From assembly GCF_009901955.1 (NCBI RefSeq), contig NZ_WUTS01000001.1, positions 1,275,666 through 1,339,665 of the forward strand: DNA of 64,000 nt, written 5' to 3'. Made by a program: the position numbers and the translations under genes. This stretch comes from Halomonas icarae. Lineage in GTDB: Bacteria > Pseudomonadota > Gammaproteobacteria > Pseudomonadales > Halomonadaceae. The notes under the pieces are model-generated. The model was not told the origin of the DNA. It saw nothing but the letters and a program-made list of their open reading frames with translations, and did not search any database. Below, one piece after another: positions 17,812 to 26,197 of this stretch (positions are counted from its first letter, which is position 1; each line of letters starts with the position of its first letter).

Positions 17812-18574
17812 AGCCGCACAACAGATGGAAACGGTGGCAGACATGCTGAGCCTGCGCGTGCTGGCCCGGCTGCTGGACTACCCCACCGAGGAGCTCCAGG
17901 CCGCCGCCCCGGAGATGATCGAGATCCTGAATGCCGAGCGCCGCCTGTCGGCGGCGCGACGCACCGCCCTGATGGATTGGTGCCAGCGTCTTCTGGAGGC
18001 CGACATCATGGAGCTCCAGGCGGAGTATGTGGCGCTGTTCGATCGTGGTCGCAATACCTCGCTGCTGCTCTTCGAGCATGTGCATGGCGAGTCCCGCGAC
18101 CGGGGTCAGGCGATGGTCGACCTGATGGCCGAGTACCGTGCCGCGGGCTTCGAGCTCGACGCCCATGAACTGCCGGATTATCTGCCGCTGTTCCTGGAGT
18201 ATCTCTCCACCCGTTCCGAGGCCGAGATCGGCCGCTGGCTGGGCGAGATCCGCCATATTCTGGCGCTGCTTACCGCGCGTCTCGAGGAGCGTGAGGCCGA
18301 TTATGCCCTGGTGCCGCTGGCGCTGCTGGCGCTGATCGGTGCCGATGATGACGTCGCCGCCCATCGCCAGACGGCGAAGGAGGAGGCGCCCGACTACACC
18401 GCCGAGGCACTGGACGAGGTGTGGGAAGAGGAGGCAGTGCGCTTCACCGCCGATTCCGACCAGGATTGTGCCCTGCAATCCGCCGAGGGGCGCCGGCTGG
18501 CCGAGCGCAAGAACGTTACCCAGAGCGAGGCGGTGCGGGTCCTCGACCCCGCTGCTCCCGCCCGGAAACACTGA
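17804..18574 (+). CDS. narJ: Nitrate reductase assembly chaperone NarJ
   Basis: A 256-residue cytoplasmic chaperone of the NarJ/TorD family, mostly helical, which holds apo-NarGH until the molybdenum cofactor is inserted. The core motif region (ELPDYLPLFLEYLS, about residues 121-134) is typical. The C-terminal part after residue 190 is acidic and variable. The ATG at 17804 has GAGGAG 7 bases upstream and lies within the narH stop region. An upstream in-frame ATG at 17789 would increase the overlap and lacks a ribosome site. Confidence 0.93.
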   Translation: MAEAAQQMETVADMLSLRVLARLLDYPTEELQAAAPEMIEILNAERRLSAARRTALMDWCQRLLEADIMELQAEYVALFDRGRNTSLLLFEHVHGESRDRGQAMVDLMAEYRAAGFELDAHELPDYLPLFLEYLSTRSEAEIGRWLGEIRHILALLTARLEEREADYALVPLALLALIGADDDVAAHRQTAKEEAPDYTAEALDEVWEEEAVRFTADSDQDCALQSAEGRRLAERKNVTQSEAVRVLDPAAPARKH

Positions 18575-18587
18575 ACGGAGACCCGTC

Positions 18588-19265
18588 ATGAACTACCTCA
18601 ATACATTGCTGTTCGGGCTCTACCCCTACCTGGCCGGTACCGTCTTCCTGATCGGTAGTCTGATGCGTTTCGATCATGGCCAGTACACCTGGAAGACCGG
18701 CTCGAGTCAGATGCTGACATCGCGCAACATGCGGCGTGCCAGCAATCTCTTCCATATCGGCATCATCGTGATCTTCTTCGGTCACCTGGTGGGCTTGCTG
18801 ACCCCGCATTGGGTCTATTCGCCCTTCGTGAGCGCCGGCACCAAGCAGGTGATCGCCATCATCATCGGTGGCATCGCCGGCATCATGTGCCTGGTGGGTG
18901 GCGTGATGCTGGCCCATCGCCGCATCACCAATCCGCGGGTGCGTGCCTCCTCGAGCCCGATGGACACCGTCATCATCGGGCTGCTGGTGGTGCAGGTCTC
19001 GCTGGGCCTGCTGACCATCATCCCTGCCCTCGGTCACCTGGACGGCGGCGTGATGATTCAGCTCGCCCACTGGGCACAGTCCATCGTCTTCTTCCAAGGC
19101 GGCGCCGCTGTCTATCTCGAGAGCGTGGGCTTCATCTACAAGCTGCACATCCTGGTGGGTCTGACCATCATTCTGGTCTTCCCCTTCACCCGACTGGTGC
19201 ATGTGTGGAGCGTGCCCTTCGGCTATGTGACCCGTCGTTACCAGCTGGTGCGCAAGCGGGGCTGA
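18588..19265 (+). CDS. narI: Respiratory nitrate reductase gamma subunit (cytochrome b)
   Basis: A 225-residue membrane subunit with five hydrophobic helices that anchors NarGH and carries two b haems, taking electrons from quinol. The start at MNYLNTLLFGLYPYL (ATG 18588, GGAG upstream) gives the family length. Candidate axial histidines appear in the second helix region (FHIGIIVIFFGHLVG) and near the end (KLHILVGL and RLVHVWSVP). It closes the narGHJI set, 22 bp before the isomerase gene. Confidence 0.96.
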   Translation: MNYLNTLLFGLYPYLAGTVFLIGSLMRFDHGQYTWKTGSSQMLTSRNMRRASNLFHIGIIVIFFGHLVGLLTPHWVYSPFVSAGTKQVIAIIIGGIAGIMCLVGGVMLAHRRITNPRVRASSSPMDTVIIGLLVVQVSLGLLTIIPALGHLDGGVMIQLAHWAQSIVFFQGGAAVYLESVGFIYKLHILVGLTIILVFPFTRLVHVWSVPFGYVTRRYQLVRKRG

Positions 19266-19286
19266 AACGGTTTCGAGGAAAAAAGC

Positions 19287-20108
19287 ATGCAAAAGATCGA
19301 TATCGAGATGATTCCGGGGGGGGCGAGCCCCCCTCCCATCCGGGTCGGTGAAGCCACCATCGCGGAGGCCGACATCGCCCAGGAGATGCAGTACCACCCG
19401 GCAGACAGCGCCGGTACCGCCCAGCTCAAGGCCGCCCGTGCCCTGGTGGTACGCGAGCTGCTCCGCCAGCGCGCCGCCGCCCTGGGTCTGGCCGATGACG
19501 ACGGTGCGGACCTCGACGAGGATGATGCCATCATCGCCGCCCTGCTGGAGCAGGAGCTGGACGTGCCCGAGCCCTCGGAGGAGGACTGCCGGCGCTTCCA
19601 CGCCACCCACGCCGAGCGCTTCAGTGAGCCGACGCGGTTGCAGGTTCGCCATATCCTGCTGGCCGCGGCGCCGGATGATGCCGAGGCCCGGGATGCCGGC
19701 TATCGTCTGGGCGAGAAGCTCGTCAAGGAGCTGGGCGAGCATCCCGAGCGCTTTACCGAGTTTGCCCAGCGTCACTCCGCCTGTCCCTCGAAGGAGGAGG
19801 GGGGCGAACTGGGCTGGCTGGCCCCGGGCCAGACCGTGGCCGAGCTCGACGATGCCCTGCATCGCCTGCCCGAAGGGCTCCATGATCGACCCCTCGCCTC
19901 GCGTTACGGCTGGCATGTGGTCAGCATCGATGCCCGCCAGGGGGGGCGCGAGCGTCCCTATGAAGAGGTGGCCGAGCATGTGCGCCACAGCCTGCGCGAG
20001 CAGTCCACCCGCCGCGCCCTGCGCCACTATCTGATGGCGCTTCAGGCGGAAATCGGCGTCGAAGGCGTCAGCCTCGACGACGAGAGCGGCAGCGCCCTGA
20101 TGCAGTAA
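19287..20108 (+). CDS. Parvulin-type peptidyl-prolyl isomerase of the nar operon
   Basis: A 273-residue protein with an N-terminal helical region and a parvulin (PpiC) domain from about residue 120 to 215. The domain includes LQVRHILLAA, FAQRHSACPSKEEGGELGWL and RYGWHVVSID, all standard parvulin positions. No signal peptide is evident, so it probably acts in the cytoplasm, as expected of a helper for NarGH folding. It begins 22 bp after narI and is followed by a terminator, so it is the last gene of the nar operon. A similar isomerase next to narI is known in pseudomonads. Confidence 0.88.
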   Translation: MQKIDIEMIPGGASPPPIRVGEATIAEADIAQEMQYHPADSAGTAQLKAARALVVRELLRQRAAALGLADDDGADLDEDDAIIAALLEQELDVPEPSEEDCRRFHATHAERFSEPTRLQVRHILLAAAPDDAEARDAGYRLGEKLVKELGEHPERFTEFAQRHSACPSKEEGGELGWLAPGQTVAELDDALHRLPEGLHDRPLASRYGWHVVSIDARQGGRERPYEEVAEHVRHSLREQSTRRALRHYLMALQAEIGVEGVSLDDESGSALMQ

Positions 20109-20120
20109 CCCCCTCCCTCG

Positions 20121-20164
20121 AGATCCTGTCGCCCCACTGGGCGGCAGGATCTTGCGCTTTCTTG
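20121..20164 (+). terminator. Terminator after the nar operon
   Basis: A 13-bp stem (AGATCCTGTCGCC at 20121-20133 with GGCGGCAGGATCT at 20140-20152, one G-T pair) is followed by a T-rich tail (20153-20164). It separates the nar operon from moaB. Confidence 0.8.
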
Positions 20165-20223
20165 ATGCCCGTCACTTCCCCCCCACCCCGCTCCGCCGCA
20201 CCATGGCCGGAAAGGAGGCCCTC

Positions 20224-20829
20224 ATGTCCCATGTTTCTGCCAATACACCCTTTGCCCCTCTCGGTATCGCCGTGCTGACCGTTTCGGACACCCGCGGCTT
20301 CGCGGAGGATGGCAGCGGTGATCTGCTTTCCGCGCGCCTGACCGATGCCGGCCATACCCTGGTGGAGCGCTGCATCGTGCCCGACGACATCTATCGCATT
20401 CGGGCGGTGGTCTCGAAGTGGGTGGTACGCGACGACATCCAGGTGGTGCTGGTCAACGGCGGCACCGGCTTTACCACCCGCGATACCACCCCCGAGGCAC
20501 TGGCCCCGCTGTTCGACAAGGCGGTCGATGGCTACGGCGAGCTGTTCCGCCATCTGTCGCTGGCCACGATCGGCACCTCCACCATTCAGTCCCGTGCCGT
20601 GGCGGGGCTCATCGACCGGACCCTGGTGTTTGCCATGCCCGGTTCGCCCAAGGCGTGTGCCACCGCCTGGGACGGTATTCTGCTCGAACAGCTCGATGCC
20701 CGTACCCGGCCCTGCAACTTCGTGGCCATGGTGCTGCCGCATGGCTCGAGCTGTGCCAGCCGCCAGCCCGAGGCGGCGCCTGGCGAGGCGCTGAGCGAGA
20801 CGGAAAGCGGCGAGGAGATTGGCGCATGA
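20224..20829 (+). CDS. moaB: MoaB/Mog-type molybdopterin biosynthesis protein
   Basis: A 201-residue protein of the MoaB/MogA family, somewhat longer than E. coli MoaB at the C-terminus. Motifs include the early VLTVSDTR, the GGTGFTTRDTTPEAL signature and a later PGSPKA loop. It probably adenylylates molybdopterin before metal insertion. The start at 20224 has AGGAGG upstream; earlier in-frame codons overlap the terminator. Its stop overlaps the moeA start by 4 bases. Location beside narGHJI fits demand for molybdenum cofactor. Confidence 0.9.
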   Translation: MSHVSANTPFAPLGIAVLTVSDTRGFAEDGSGDLLSARLTDAGHTLVERCIVPDDIYRIRAVVSKWVVRDDIQVVLVNGGTGFTTRDTTPEALAPLFDKAVDGYGELFRHLSLATIGTSTIQSRAVAGLIDRTLVFAMPGSPKACATAWDGILLEQLDARTRPCNFVAMVLPHGSSCASRQPEAAPGEALSETESGEEIGA

Positions 20830-22076
20830 ACTGCGGCTGTGCGGAGGTGATCACCCCGGGGCTGGTCGATCTGTTCGACGCGCGTGAGCGCATGGCCACC
20901 GCGGCCCGTCCGGTGGCAGGGGGCGAGCGGGTGGCACTGGAGGAGGCCGAGGGGCGCGTGTTGGGTGACGCTGTCGCCGCCGCCCTGGATCTTCCCGGCG
21001 TCGATAACAGCGCCATGGACGGCTATGCCCTGCGCCTGGCCGAGCTGACCCCCCGGGGCCTGCCGGTCATCCAGCGCGTACCCGCTGGTGCCGGCGTAAT
21101 GCACCTCCCCGAGGGAGGCTGCGCGCGTATCTTCACCGGCGCCCCGGTACCCATCGGGGCCGATGCCGTGGTGCCACAGGAGAAGGTGCGTCTGGATGCC
21201 GAGGGCCGGGTGCATGTCGAGGGAGGCCTCTCTCCGGGGGCCAATATCCGCCGCCAGGGAGAGGAGAGTCGTGCCGGGACACCGCTGCTCGCCTCGAACA
21301 CTCGTCTCGAGGCCGCCGCGATAGCCCTGCTGGCCAGTCATGGCATCGCCGAGGTAACGGTGAGGCGACGGGTGAGGGTCGCGCTGCTCTCCACCGGCGA
21401 CGAGCTGATCGAGCCGGGCCAGCCGCGTGCCCCGGGCCAGGTCTTCGACAGCAACCGCGCGATGCTCAAGTCGCTGATGGCCCACCAGAGCATCGAGCTA
21501 ATCGATATCGGCGTGGTTCTGGATGACCCCCATGAGCTGCAGCGAGCCCTGGAACGGGCCCGCGACGAGGCCGATCTGGTAGTCTGTAGCGGTGGTGTAT
21601 CGGTGGGCGAGGAGGATCATGTGCGCCCGGCCATCGAGCGGCTGGGGGGCATCGTCTTTCATGGGGTGGGGATCAAGCCTGGCAAGCCCTTCGCCCTGGG
21701 CTTTCTTGGCGAATCCCTCGACGCCGGCACACCGCTGGTCGCCCTGCCGGGCAATCCCGTGGCCTCGCTGGTGGGGTGGCAATTCCTCGCCCTGCCGCTG
21801 CTGCAGGGGTGCCAGGGCATGACGCCGCCACCGCTGCAACGCTTCCCGGTCAAGGCCGGCTTTTCACGACGTGGACCGCGTGGGCGCCGCGAATTGCTGC
21901 GCGTCGTGATCGACTGGAGTTCCGGCACACCGGTGGCGCAGCTGGCCGGTGGGCAGGGGTCGCATATGCTGAGTGCCGCCAGCCAGGCCCATGGCTACCT
22001 GCTGGTCGACGCGGATACCGATGTGGAGGAACACCATGCCTATGGATACTGCCCAGCCGCCCAGTTCGGCCGCTGA
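20826..22076 (+). CDS. moeA: Molybdopterin molybdotransferase MoeA
   Basis: A 416-residue enzyme that inserts molybdate into adenylylated molybdopterin. Recognisable motifs are the early DNSAMDGYAL, IFTGAPVPIGADAVVPQE, STGDEL, SGGVSVGEEDHV and LPGNPVAS. The N-terminus contains a small Cys-rich start (NCGCAE). It is coupled to moaB by an ATGA overlap, and its last 41 bases overlap the Crp/Fnr regulator gene. The three genes form one unit supplying cofactor for nitrate reductase. Confidence 0.94.
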   Translation: MNCGCAEVITPGLVDLFDARERMATAARPVAGGERVALEEAEGRVLGDAVAAALDLPGVDNSAMDGYALRLAELTPRGLPVIQRVPAGAGVMHLPEGGCARIFTGAPVPIGADAVVPQEKVRLDAEGRVHVEGGLSPGANIRRQGEESRAGTPLLASNTRLEAAAIALLASHGIAEVTVRRRVRVALLSTGDELIEPGQPRAPGQVFDSNRAMLKSLMAHQSIELIDIGVVLDDPHELQRALERARDEADLVVCSGGVSVGEEDHVRPAIERLGGIVFHGVGIKPGKPFALGFLGESLDAGTPLVALPGNPVASLVGWQFLALPLLQGCQGMTPPPLQRFPVKAGFSRRGPRGRRELLRVVIDWSSGTPVAQLAGGQGSHMLSAASQAHGYLLVDADTDVEEHHAYGYCPAAQFGR

Positions 22077-22779
22077 CCTGCTGTTCAAGCCGCGCCAGCT
22101 GCGTGATCTGGTGCGCGGTGTGCCGTGGCTCGGTGCGCTCTCCGACGCGGAGGTCGAGGCGCTGCTCGAGGACTGCGAGCCGCGTACCCTGGCCAGCCGC
22201 GAGTGGCTGTTTCGCCAGGACACCCCTGCCGAGTGGCTGCATATCGTGATCAGCGGGGCGGTACGGCTGGTGCGCAGCGCCGGCGACGGTCGGCTGGCCA
22301 CCATCCGCTGCGTGGAGCGAGGGGGCACCCTGGGCGAGCTGAGCATGGTCGCCCGAGAGGGCGTCTATCTCTACTCCTCCGAGGCGCTGCGCCGAACCCA
22401 TGTGCTGTCGATTCCCGCCGCGCGCTGCCGCGAGGCCATGGATCGTCACCCCGAATGCCGTGCCGAGTTCATGAGTCGCCTGGCGCTGGAACTTACCGAC
22501 CGTCTCGAGGACATGGCACTACTGACCCAGGGCGATGCCATGTCGCGGCTGGTCAGCTACATCCTGCGCCAGCTACCATCGGGGCGAAGCAACGAGCCGC
22601 GGGTGGTGCGCCTGACCATTCCCAAGCGCTGGCTGGCCGCCCAGCTGGCGGTGACCCCGGAGACTCTCTCTCGCCTGCTGGGCAAGCTGCGCGACAGCGG
22701 CGCCATCAATATCGATCGTCAGCGGCTCACGGTGCTCGACGAGCAGAAGATGCGCGATCTGATGGTGGTTGACGATTAA
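22036..22779 (+). CDS. dnr: Crp/Fnr-family regulator, Dnr-like (no N-terminal Fe-S cysteines)
   Basis: A 247-residue protein: a cyclic-nucleotide-binding-like domain (about residues 25-145), a dimerisation helix, and a C-terminal helix-turn-helix with recognition sequence PETLSRLLGKL. The E-T-x-S-R pattern is that of Fnr/Anr/Dnr proteins that read TTGAT-N4-ATCAA boxes, such as the one before narK. The N-terminus lacks the Cys cluster that binds the oxygen-sensing [4Fe-4S] of Fnr, so a Dnr/Nnr-type NO sensor is more likely. The start at 22036 has GGAGGA upstream and lies inside the end of moeA. The Dnr name is inference. Confidence 0.75.
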   Translation: MPMDTAQPPSSAADLLFKPRQLRDLVRGVPWLGALSDAEVEALLEDCEPRTLASREWLFRQDTPAEWLHIVISGAVRLVRSAGDGRLATIRCVERGGTLGELSMVAREGVYLYSSEALRRTHVLSIPAARCREAMDRHPECRAEFMSRLALELTDRLEDMALLTQGDAMSRLVSYILRQLPSGRSNEPRVVRLTIPKRWLAAQLAVTPETLSRLLGKLRDSGAINIDRQRLTVLDEQKMRDLMVVDD

Positions 22780-22876
22780 GCCCAATCCAGAAGGGTGGCA
22801 AGGCGTTGTGGCAGATGAAGGGGCAGGTGAGAGGGGTGGCGAATGAGAGAATCGGCGGCTGACGAGAGGGGAGAGC

Positions 22877-23848
22877 GTGCGACTGGAGTACACGGGCCCG
22901 TTGCCCGAGCAGGTGGGGTTTCTGCTGCTGCCGCAGTTCTCGATGATGGCGTTCTTCGCCGCGGTGGAGCCGCTGCGTATCGCCAACCGCATCAGCGGTC
23001 GGCCACTGTTCGACTGGACGCTGATTAGCGTCGATGGCGAGCCGGTCACCGCCAGTAACGACATGACCCTGCTCGTCGACTGTGCCATCGATGAGGTTCA
23101 CCATCTCCCCTCCCTGGCGGTATGCAGCGGCTTCGAGCCCGAGGCCTACCTCGGTCGCCCGTTGATGGCATGGTTACATCGCCTCGACCAGGCCGGGGGA
23201 GCCCTGGGGGGGCTGGATACCGGCTGCTTCCTGCTCGCCGCCGCCGGCCTGCTCAAGGGCGAGCGGGTCACCCTGCACTGGGAGAGTCTGCCCGTCTTCC
23301 GCGAACGCTTCCCCGCCATCCCCACCTCCGATGAGCTTTTCGAGCTCGGCGAGCGGCGCTTCTCCTGTGCCGGCGGAGCCGCGGCCATGGACATGGCCCT
23401 GGCGGTGATCGCCCGACGTCACGGCACGCGGCTGGCCATCGATGTCTCCGAACAGCTGATCCACGAACGGTTGCGCAGTCGCGGCGACCAGCAGCGGATG
23501 ACCCTGGCGCGACGCCTGGGGACCCATAACCGTCGCCTGGTGGAGGCGGTAGCGCTGATGGAGCGTCACCTGGAAGCTCCCCTGTCGGTGGCGGATATCG
23601 CCCACCGCTGCGGTGTCTCCTTGCGACAGCTCCAGCGCCTCTTCGAACGCCACCTCGCCACCACTCCGCGGAGCTGGTACCTGGGTCTGCGCCTGGAGCG
23701 TGCCCAGCACCTGCTGGTCGAGACCGACATGGATGTACTCGCCATTGGTCTGGCCTGTGGCTTCTCCTCCGCATCCAGCTTTTCGCGGGCCTTCAGCGAG
23801 CGCTATGGCCACTCCCCGCGGGAGGCACGCCGGCAGGGCTCTCAATAG
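22877..23848 (+). CDS. GlxA/CdhR-type AraC-family regulator (DJ-1/PfpI domain + HTH)
   Basis: A 323-residue regulator with a GTG start and a GGGGAGAG ribosome site. The N-terminal half (to about residue 190) is a class I glutamine amidotransferase-like domain with GLDTGCFLLAAAGLL and CAGGAAAMDM. The C-terminal part has two AraC helix-turn-helix motifs (VADIAHRCGVSLRQLQRLF and ALACGFSSASSFSRAF). This architecture is shared by GbdR, SouR and CdhR, which sense glycine betaine/dimethylglycine, sarcosine and carnitine. It lies 233 bp upstream of creatinase on the same strand and probably controls creatinine genes. It resembles the regulator at 51142-52110 closely. Confidence 0.85.
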   Translation: MRLEYTGPLPEQVGFLLLPQFSMMAFFAAVEPLRIANRISGRPLFDWTLISVDGEPVTASNDMTLLVDCAIDEVHHLPSLAVCSGFEPEAYLGRPLMAWLHRLDQAGGALGGLDTGCFLLAAAGLLKGERVTLHWESLPVFRERFPAIPTSDELFELGERRFSCAGGAAAMDMALAVIARRHGTRLAIDVSEQLIHERLRSRGDQQRMTLARRLGTHNRRLVEAVALMERHLEAPLSVADIAHRCGVSLRQLQRLFERHLATTPRSWYLGLRLERAQHLLVETDMDVLAIGLACGFSSASSFSRAFSERYGHSPREARRQGSQ

Positions 23849-23919
23849 CAGTTCCTTGAAGCCTTTTCTTTTGTCAACTATCTAAATATAAAGCGTATTT
23901 CGCTCGCCAATGGGGGCAT

Positions 23920-23968
23920 TTGCACTAGTCATTGGTGCAACGGAAGGTGTCTGGCCATAGTCATTCGT
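23920..23968. promoter_or_regulatory. Candidate operator upstream of creatinase
   Basis: Within the 233-bp gap, TTGCAC (23920-23925) and GTGCAA (23935-23940) form an inverted repeat. The 11-mer TAGTCATTSGT occurs twice, at 23926-23936 and 23958-23968, 32 bp (about three helical turns) apart. Direct repeats of this spacing suit an AraC-family dimer such as the neighbouring regulator. This is inference from sequence symmetry only. Confidence 0.4.
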
Positions 23969-24081
23969 ACCAGCAGTAACCCGTACAACATGGCAAGCGA
24001 GGGGCGTCCCGATACCGGCATCTGAGGCCGGAAACGCCTGGCTGGTATGACGATTCCGTTGACACAAGAGGAGATAACAAC

Positions 24082-25290
24082 ATGCAACTGCCGTCACTGA
24101 TCGAGATTCCCAACGGCGAGAAAGTGGTACCGACGTTCTCCGATAACGAGATGAAGGGGCGCCTCGCTCGCCTGCGCGACTACATGGCGAAGAACGAGGT
24201 CGACGCTGTTGTGTTGACCTCCTATCACAACATCAACTACTTCAGTGACTTCGTCTACTGCAAGTTCGGCCGCGACTACGGCCTGGTGGTGACCCAGGAC
24301 AGCTTCACCACCGTGACCGCCAACATCGACGGCGGTCAGCCCTATCGTCGCAATCGCCTGGGCGACAACATCGTCTACACCGACTGGCAGAAGGACAACT
24401 TCTTCAAGGCCGTCAAGCAGCTCTGCGAAGGCAAGCGTCGCGTCGGCGTCGAGTACGACCACATGACGCTGCAGAACAAGCAGAAGCTGGTCGATGCGCT
24501 GGGTGATGTCGAGCTGGTCGACGCCGGCGTGCCCACCATGCAGATGCGCATGGTCAAGTCCGACGAGGAGATCGCGCTGATTCGCCAGGGCGCTCGCATC
24601 GCCGACGTGGGCGGCGTTGCCGTGCGCGATGCCATCTACGCCGGCGTGCCGGAGTACGAGGTGTCGCTGGCCGGTCAGGCCGCCATGGTGCGCGAGATCG
24701 CCAAGACCTACCCCAACAGCGAGCTGATGGATACCTGGGTGTGGTTCCAGTCCGGTATCAACACCGACGGTGCCCACAACCCGGTGACCAGCCGCCGCGT
24801 GCAGCCCGGCGATATCCTCAGCCTGAACACCTTCCCGATGATCTCCGGCTACTACACCGCCCTGGAGCGCACCATGTTCCTCGGCCATGCCTCCGACGAG
24901 CACCTGCGTCTGTGGGAGGTGAACTGCGAGGTGCACCGCCGCGGTCAGGAGCTGATCAAGCCCGGCGTGCGTTGCTGTGACATCGCCCATGAGCTCAACG
25001 AGATCTTCGCCAAGCACGACCTGCTCAAGTACCGCACCTTCGGTTACGGCCACTCCTTCGGCACCCTGAGCCACTACTACGGCCGCGAGGCGGGCCTGGA
25101 GCTGCGTGAGGACATCGAGACAGTGATCGAGCCCAACATGGTGGTCTCCATGGAGCCGATGATCACCGTGCCGGAGGGCCTGCCGGGTGCCGGTGGCTAT
25201 CGCGAGCACGATATCCTGGTGGTCAACGAGCACGGGGCCGACAATATCACCGGCTTCCCGTATGGCCCGGAGCACAATATCATCAAGTAA
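24082..25290 (+). CDS. Creatinase (creatine amidinohydrolase)
   Basis: A 402-residue cytoplasmic enzyme of the M24 pita-bread fold that hydrolyses creatine to sarcosine and urea. The catalytic residues fall at the same numbers as in Pseudomonas putida creatinase: His232 (GAHNPVTSRR), Glu262 (LERTMFLG) and Glu358 (SMEPMITVPEG). The N-terminal domain also matches (SYHNINYFSDFVYCKFGRDYG). A ribosome site AGAGGAG precedes the ATG. The neighbour is creatininase, giving creatinine -> creatine -> sarcosine, and the sarcosine oxidase genes lie 8 kb downstream. Related peptidases are not a serious alternative given the exact active-site match. Confidence 0.95.
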   Translation: MQLPSLIEIPNGEKVVPTFSDNEMKGRLARLRDYMAKNEVDAVVLTSYHNINYFSDFVYCKFGRDYGLVVTQDSFTTVTANIDGGQPYRRNRLGDNIVYTDWQKDNFFKAVKQLCEGKRRVGVEYDHMTLQNKQKLVDALGDVELVDAGVPTMQMRMVKSDEEIALIRQGARIADVGGVAVRDAIYAGVPEYEVSLAGQAAMVREIAKTYPNSELMDTWVWFQSGINTDGAHNPVTSRRVQPGDILSLNTFPMISGYYTALERTMFLGHASDEHLRLWEVNCEVHRRGQELIKPGVRCCDIAHELNEIFAKHDLLKYRTFGYGHSFGTLSHYYGREAGLELREDIETVIEPNMVVSMEPMITVPEGLPGAGGYREHDILVVNEHGADNITGFPYGPEHNIIK

Positions 25291-25303
25291 TGTTTTAACG
25301 ACA

Positions 25304-25331
25304 AAGGGGGAGCTCTGCTCCCCCTTCTTGA
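25304..25331 (+). terminator. Hairpin between creatinase and creatininase
   Basis: A 10-bp perfect stem (AAGGGGGAGC 25304-25313, GCTCCCCCTT 25317-25326) has a 3-nt loop and only a short T-poor tail. It may be a partial terminator or an mRNA-stabilising hairpin that sets unequal expression of the two genes. Confidence 0.6.
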
Positions 25332-25355
25332 CGATAGCGTGCGGGGAGAAACGAG

Positions 25356-26114
25356 ATGAGCAGTGTCAAGATAGAGAACCTTGACTGGGTAACCTACAAG
25401 TCGCTGACGGAAAGTGGTCAGTGCAGAATCATCCTCCCGGTGGGGGCCATCGAGCAGCATGGGCCTCATATGTCGCTCAATCCCGATGTGCTGATTCCCA
25501 GCCATATTGGCGAGAAGGTGGCGGAAAGAAGCCACAATATGCTGGTAGCGCCCGCCATCAGCTATGGATACAAGTCACAGGTAAAATCCGGGGGAGGCAA
25601 CTTCTTTCCAGGCACAACCTGCGTGTCGGGCGCCTCGCTTGAGAACTATGTATTCGATGTGTTGCAGGCCTATGTCAACCATGGCAACCGCGAATTCATC
25701 CTGATCAATGGCCACTTCGAGAACTCCATGCACCTCTGTGAGGCCGCCGACAGGCTGGTCAACAAGTGCAAGGGCGAAGGCATTTCGATCAAGATCTATC
25801 TGCTCTCCTACTGGGACTTCATCAGCGAGGAGACCATCGAGAAGGTGTTCCCCGACGGCTTCACAGGCTGGGCCGTTGAGCATGGCGGTGTGCTGGAGAC
25901 GTCGATCATGCTCAAGCTTCACCCTGAGCTCGTCGACATGTCTAAGGCCGTCGACGTGGAGCCGGCCACCTTCCCTCCCTACGATGTCTTTCCCCCCGAC
26001 CCCTCCTGGGTAGCACCGTCCGGGACCCTGTCTTCTCCGCTCAATTCGACGCCGGAGAAGGGAGAAATGATCCTCGAGGAGTGTATATCGGGAATCGTAT
26101 CGCACTTGAACTGA
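25356..26114 (+). CDS. Creatininase (creatinine amidohydrolase)
   Basis: A 252-residue metal enzyme interconverting creatinine and creatine. The dinuclear metal ligands can be read as Glu33, His35 and Asp44 (GAIEQHGPHMSLNPD) and as His120 and Glu122 (LINGHFENS), matching the family pattern. Length is close to the roughly 260-residue family members. The ATG has GGGGAGA upstream. The gene lies 65 bp behind creatinase with a hairpin between, and a BCCT transporter follows by 83 bp, so all three probably work together in creatinine use. The GC content here is a little lower than in the nar region. Confidence 0.94.
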   Translation: MSSVKIENLDWVTYKSLTESGQCRIILPVGAIEQHGPHMSLNPDVLIPSHIGEKVAERSHNMLVAPAISYGYKSQVKSGGGNFFPGTTCVSGASLENYVFDVLQAYVNHGNREFILINGHFENSMHLCEAADRLVNKCKGEGISIKIYLLSYWDFISEETIEKVFPDGFTGWAVEHGGVLETSIMLKLHPELVDMSKAVDVEPATFPPYDVFPPDPSWVAPSGTLSSPLNSTPEKGEMILEECISGIVSHLN

Positions 26115-26197
26115 TTCACTGTCATGGGCTCCGAATCACCCTCGGGGCCAAGAGATGTCAGGGATGATGCCAAGTACAATAATAGCGAGGTATCAAG

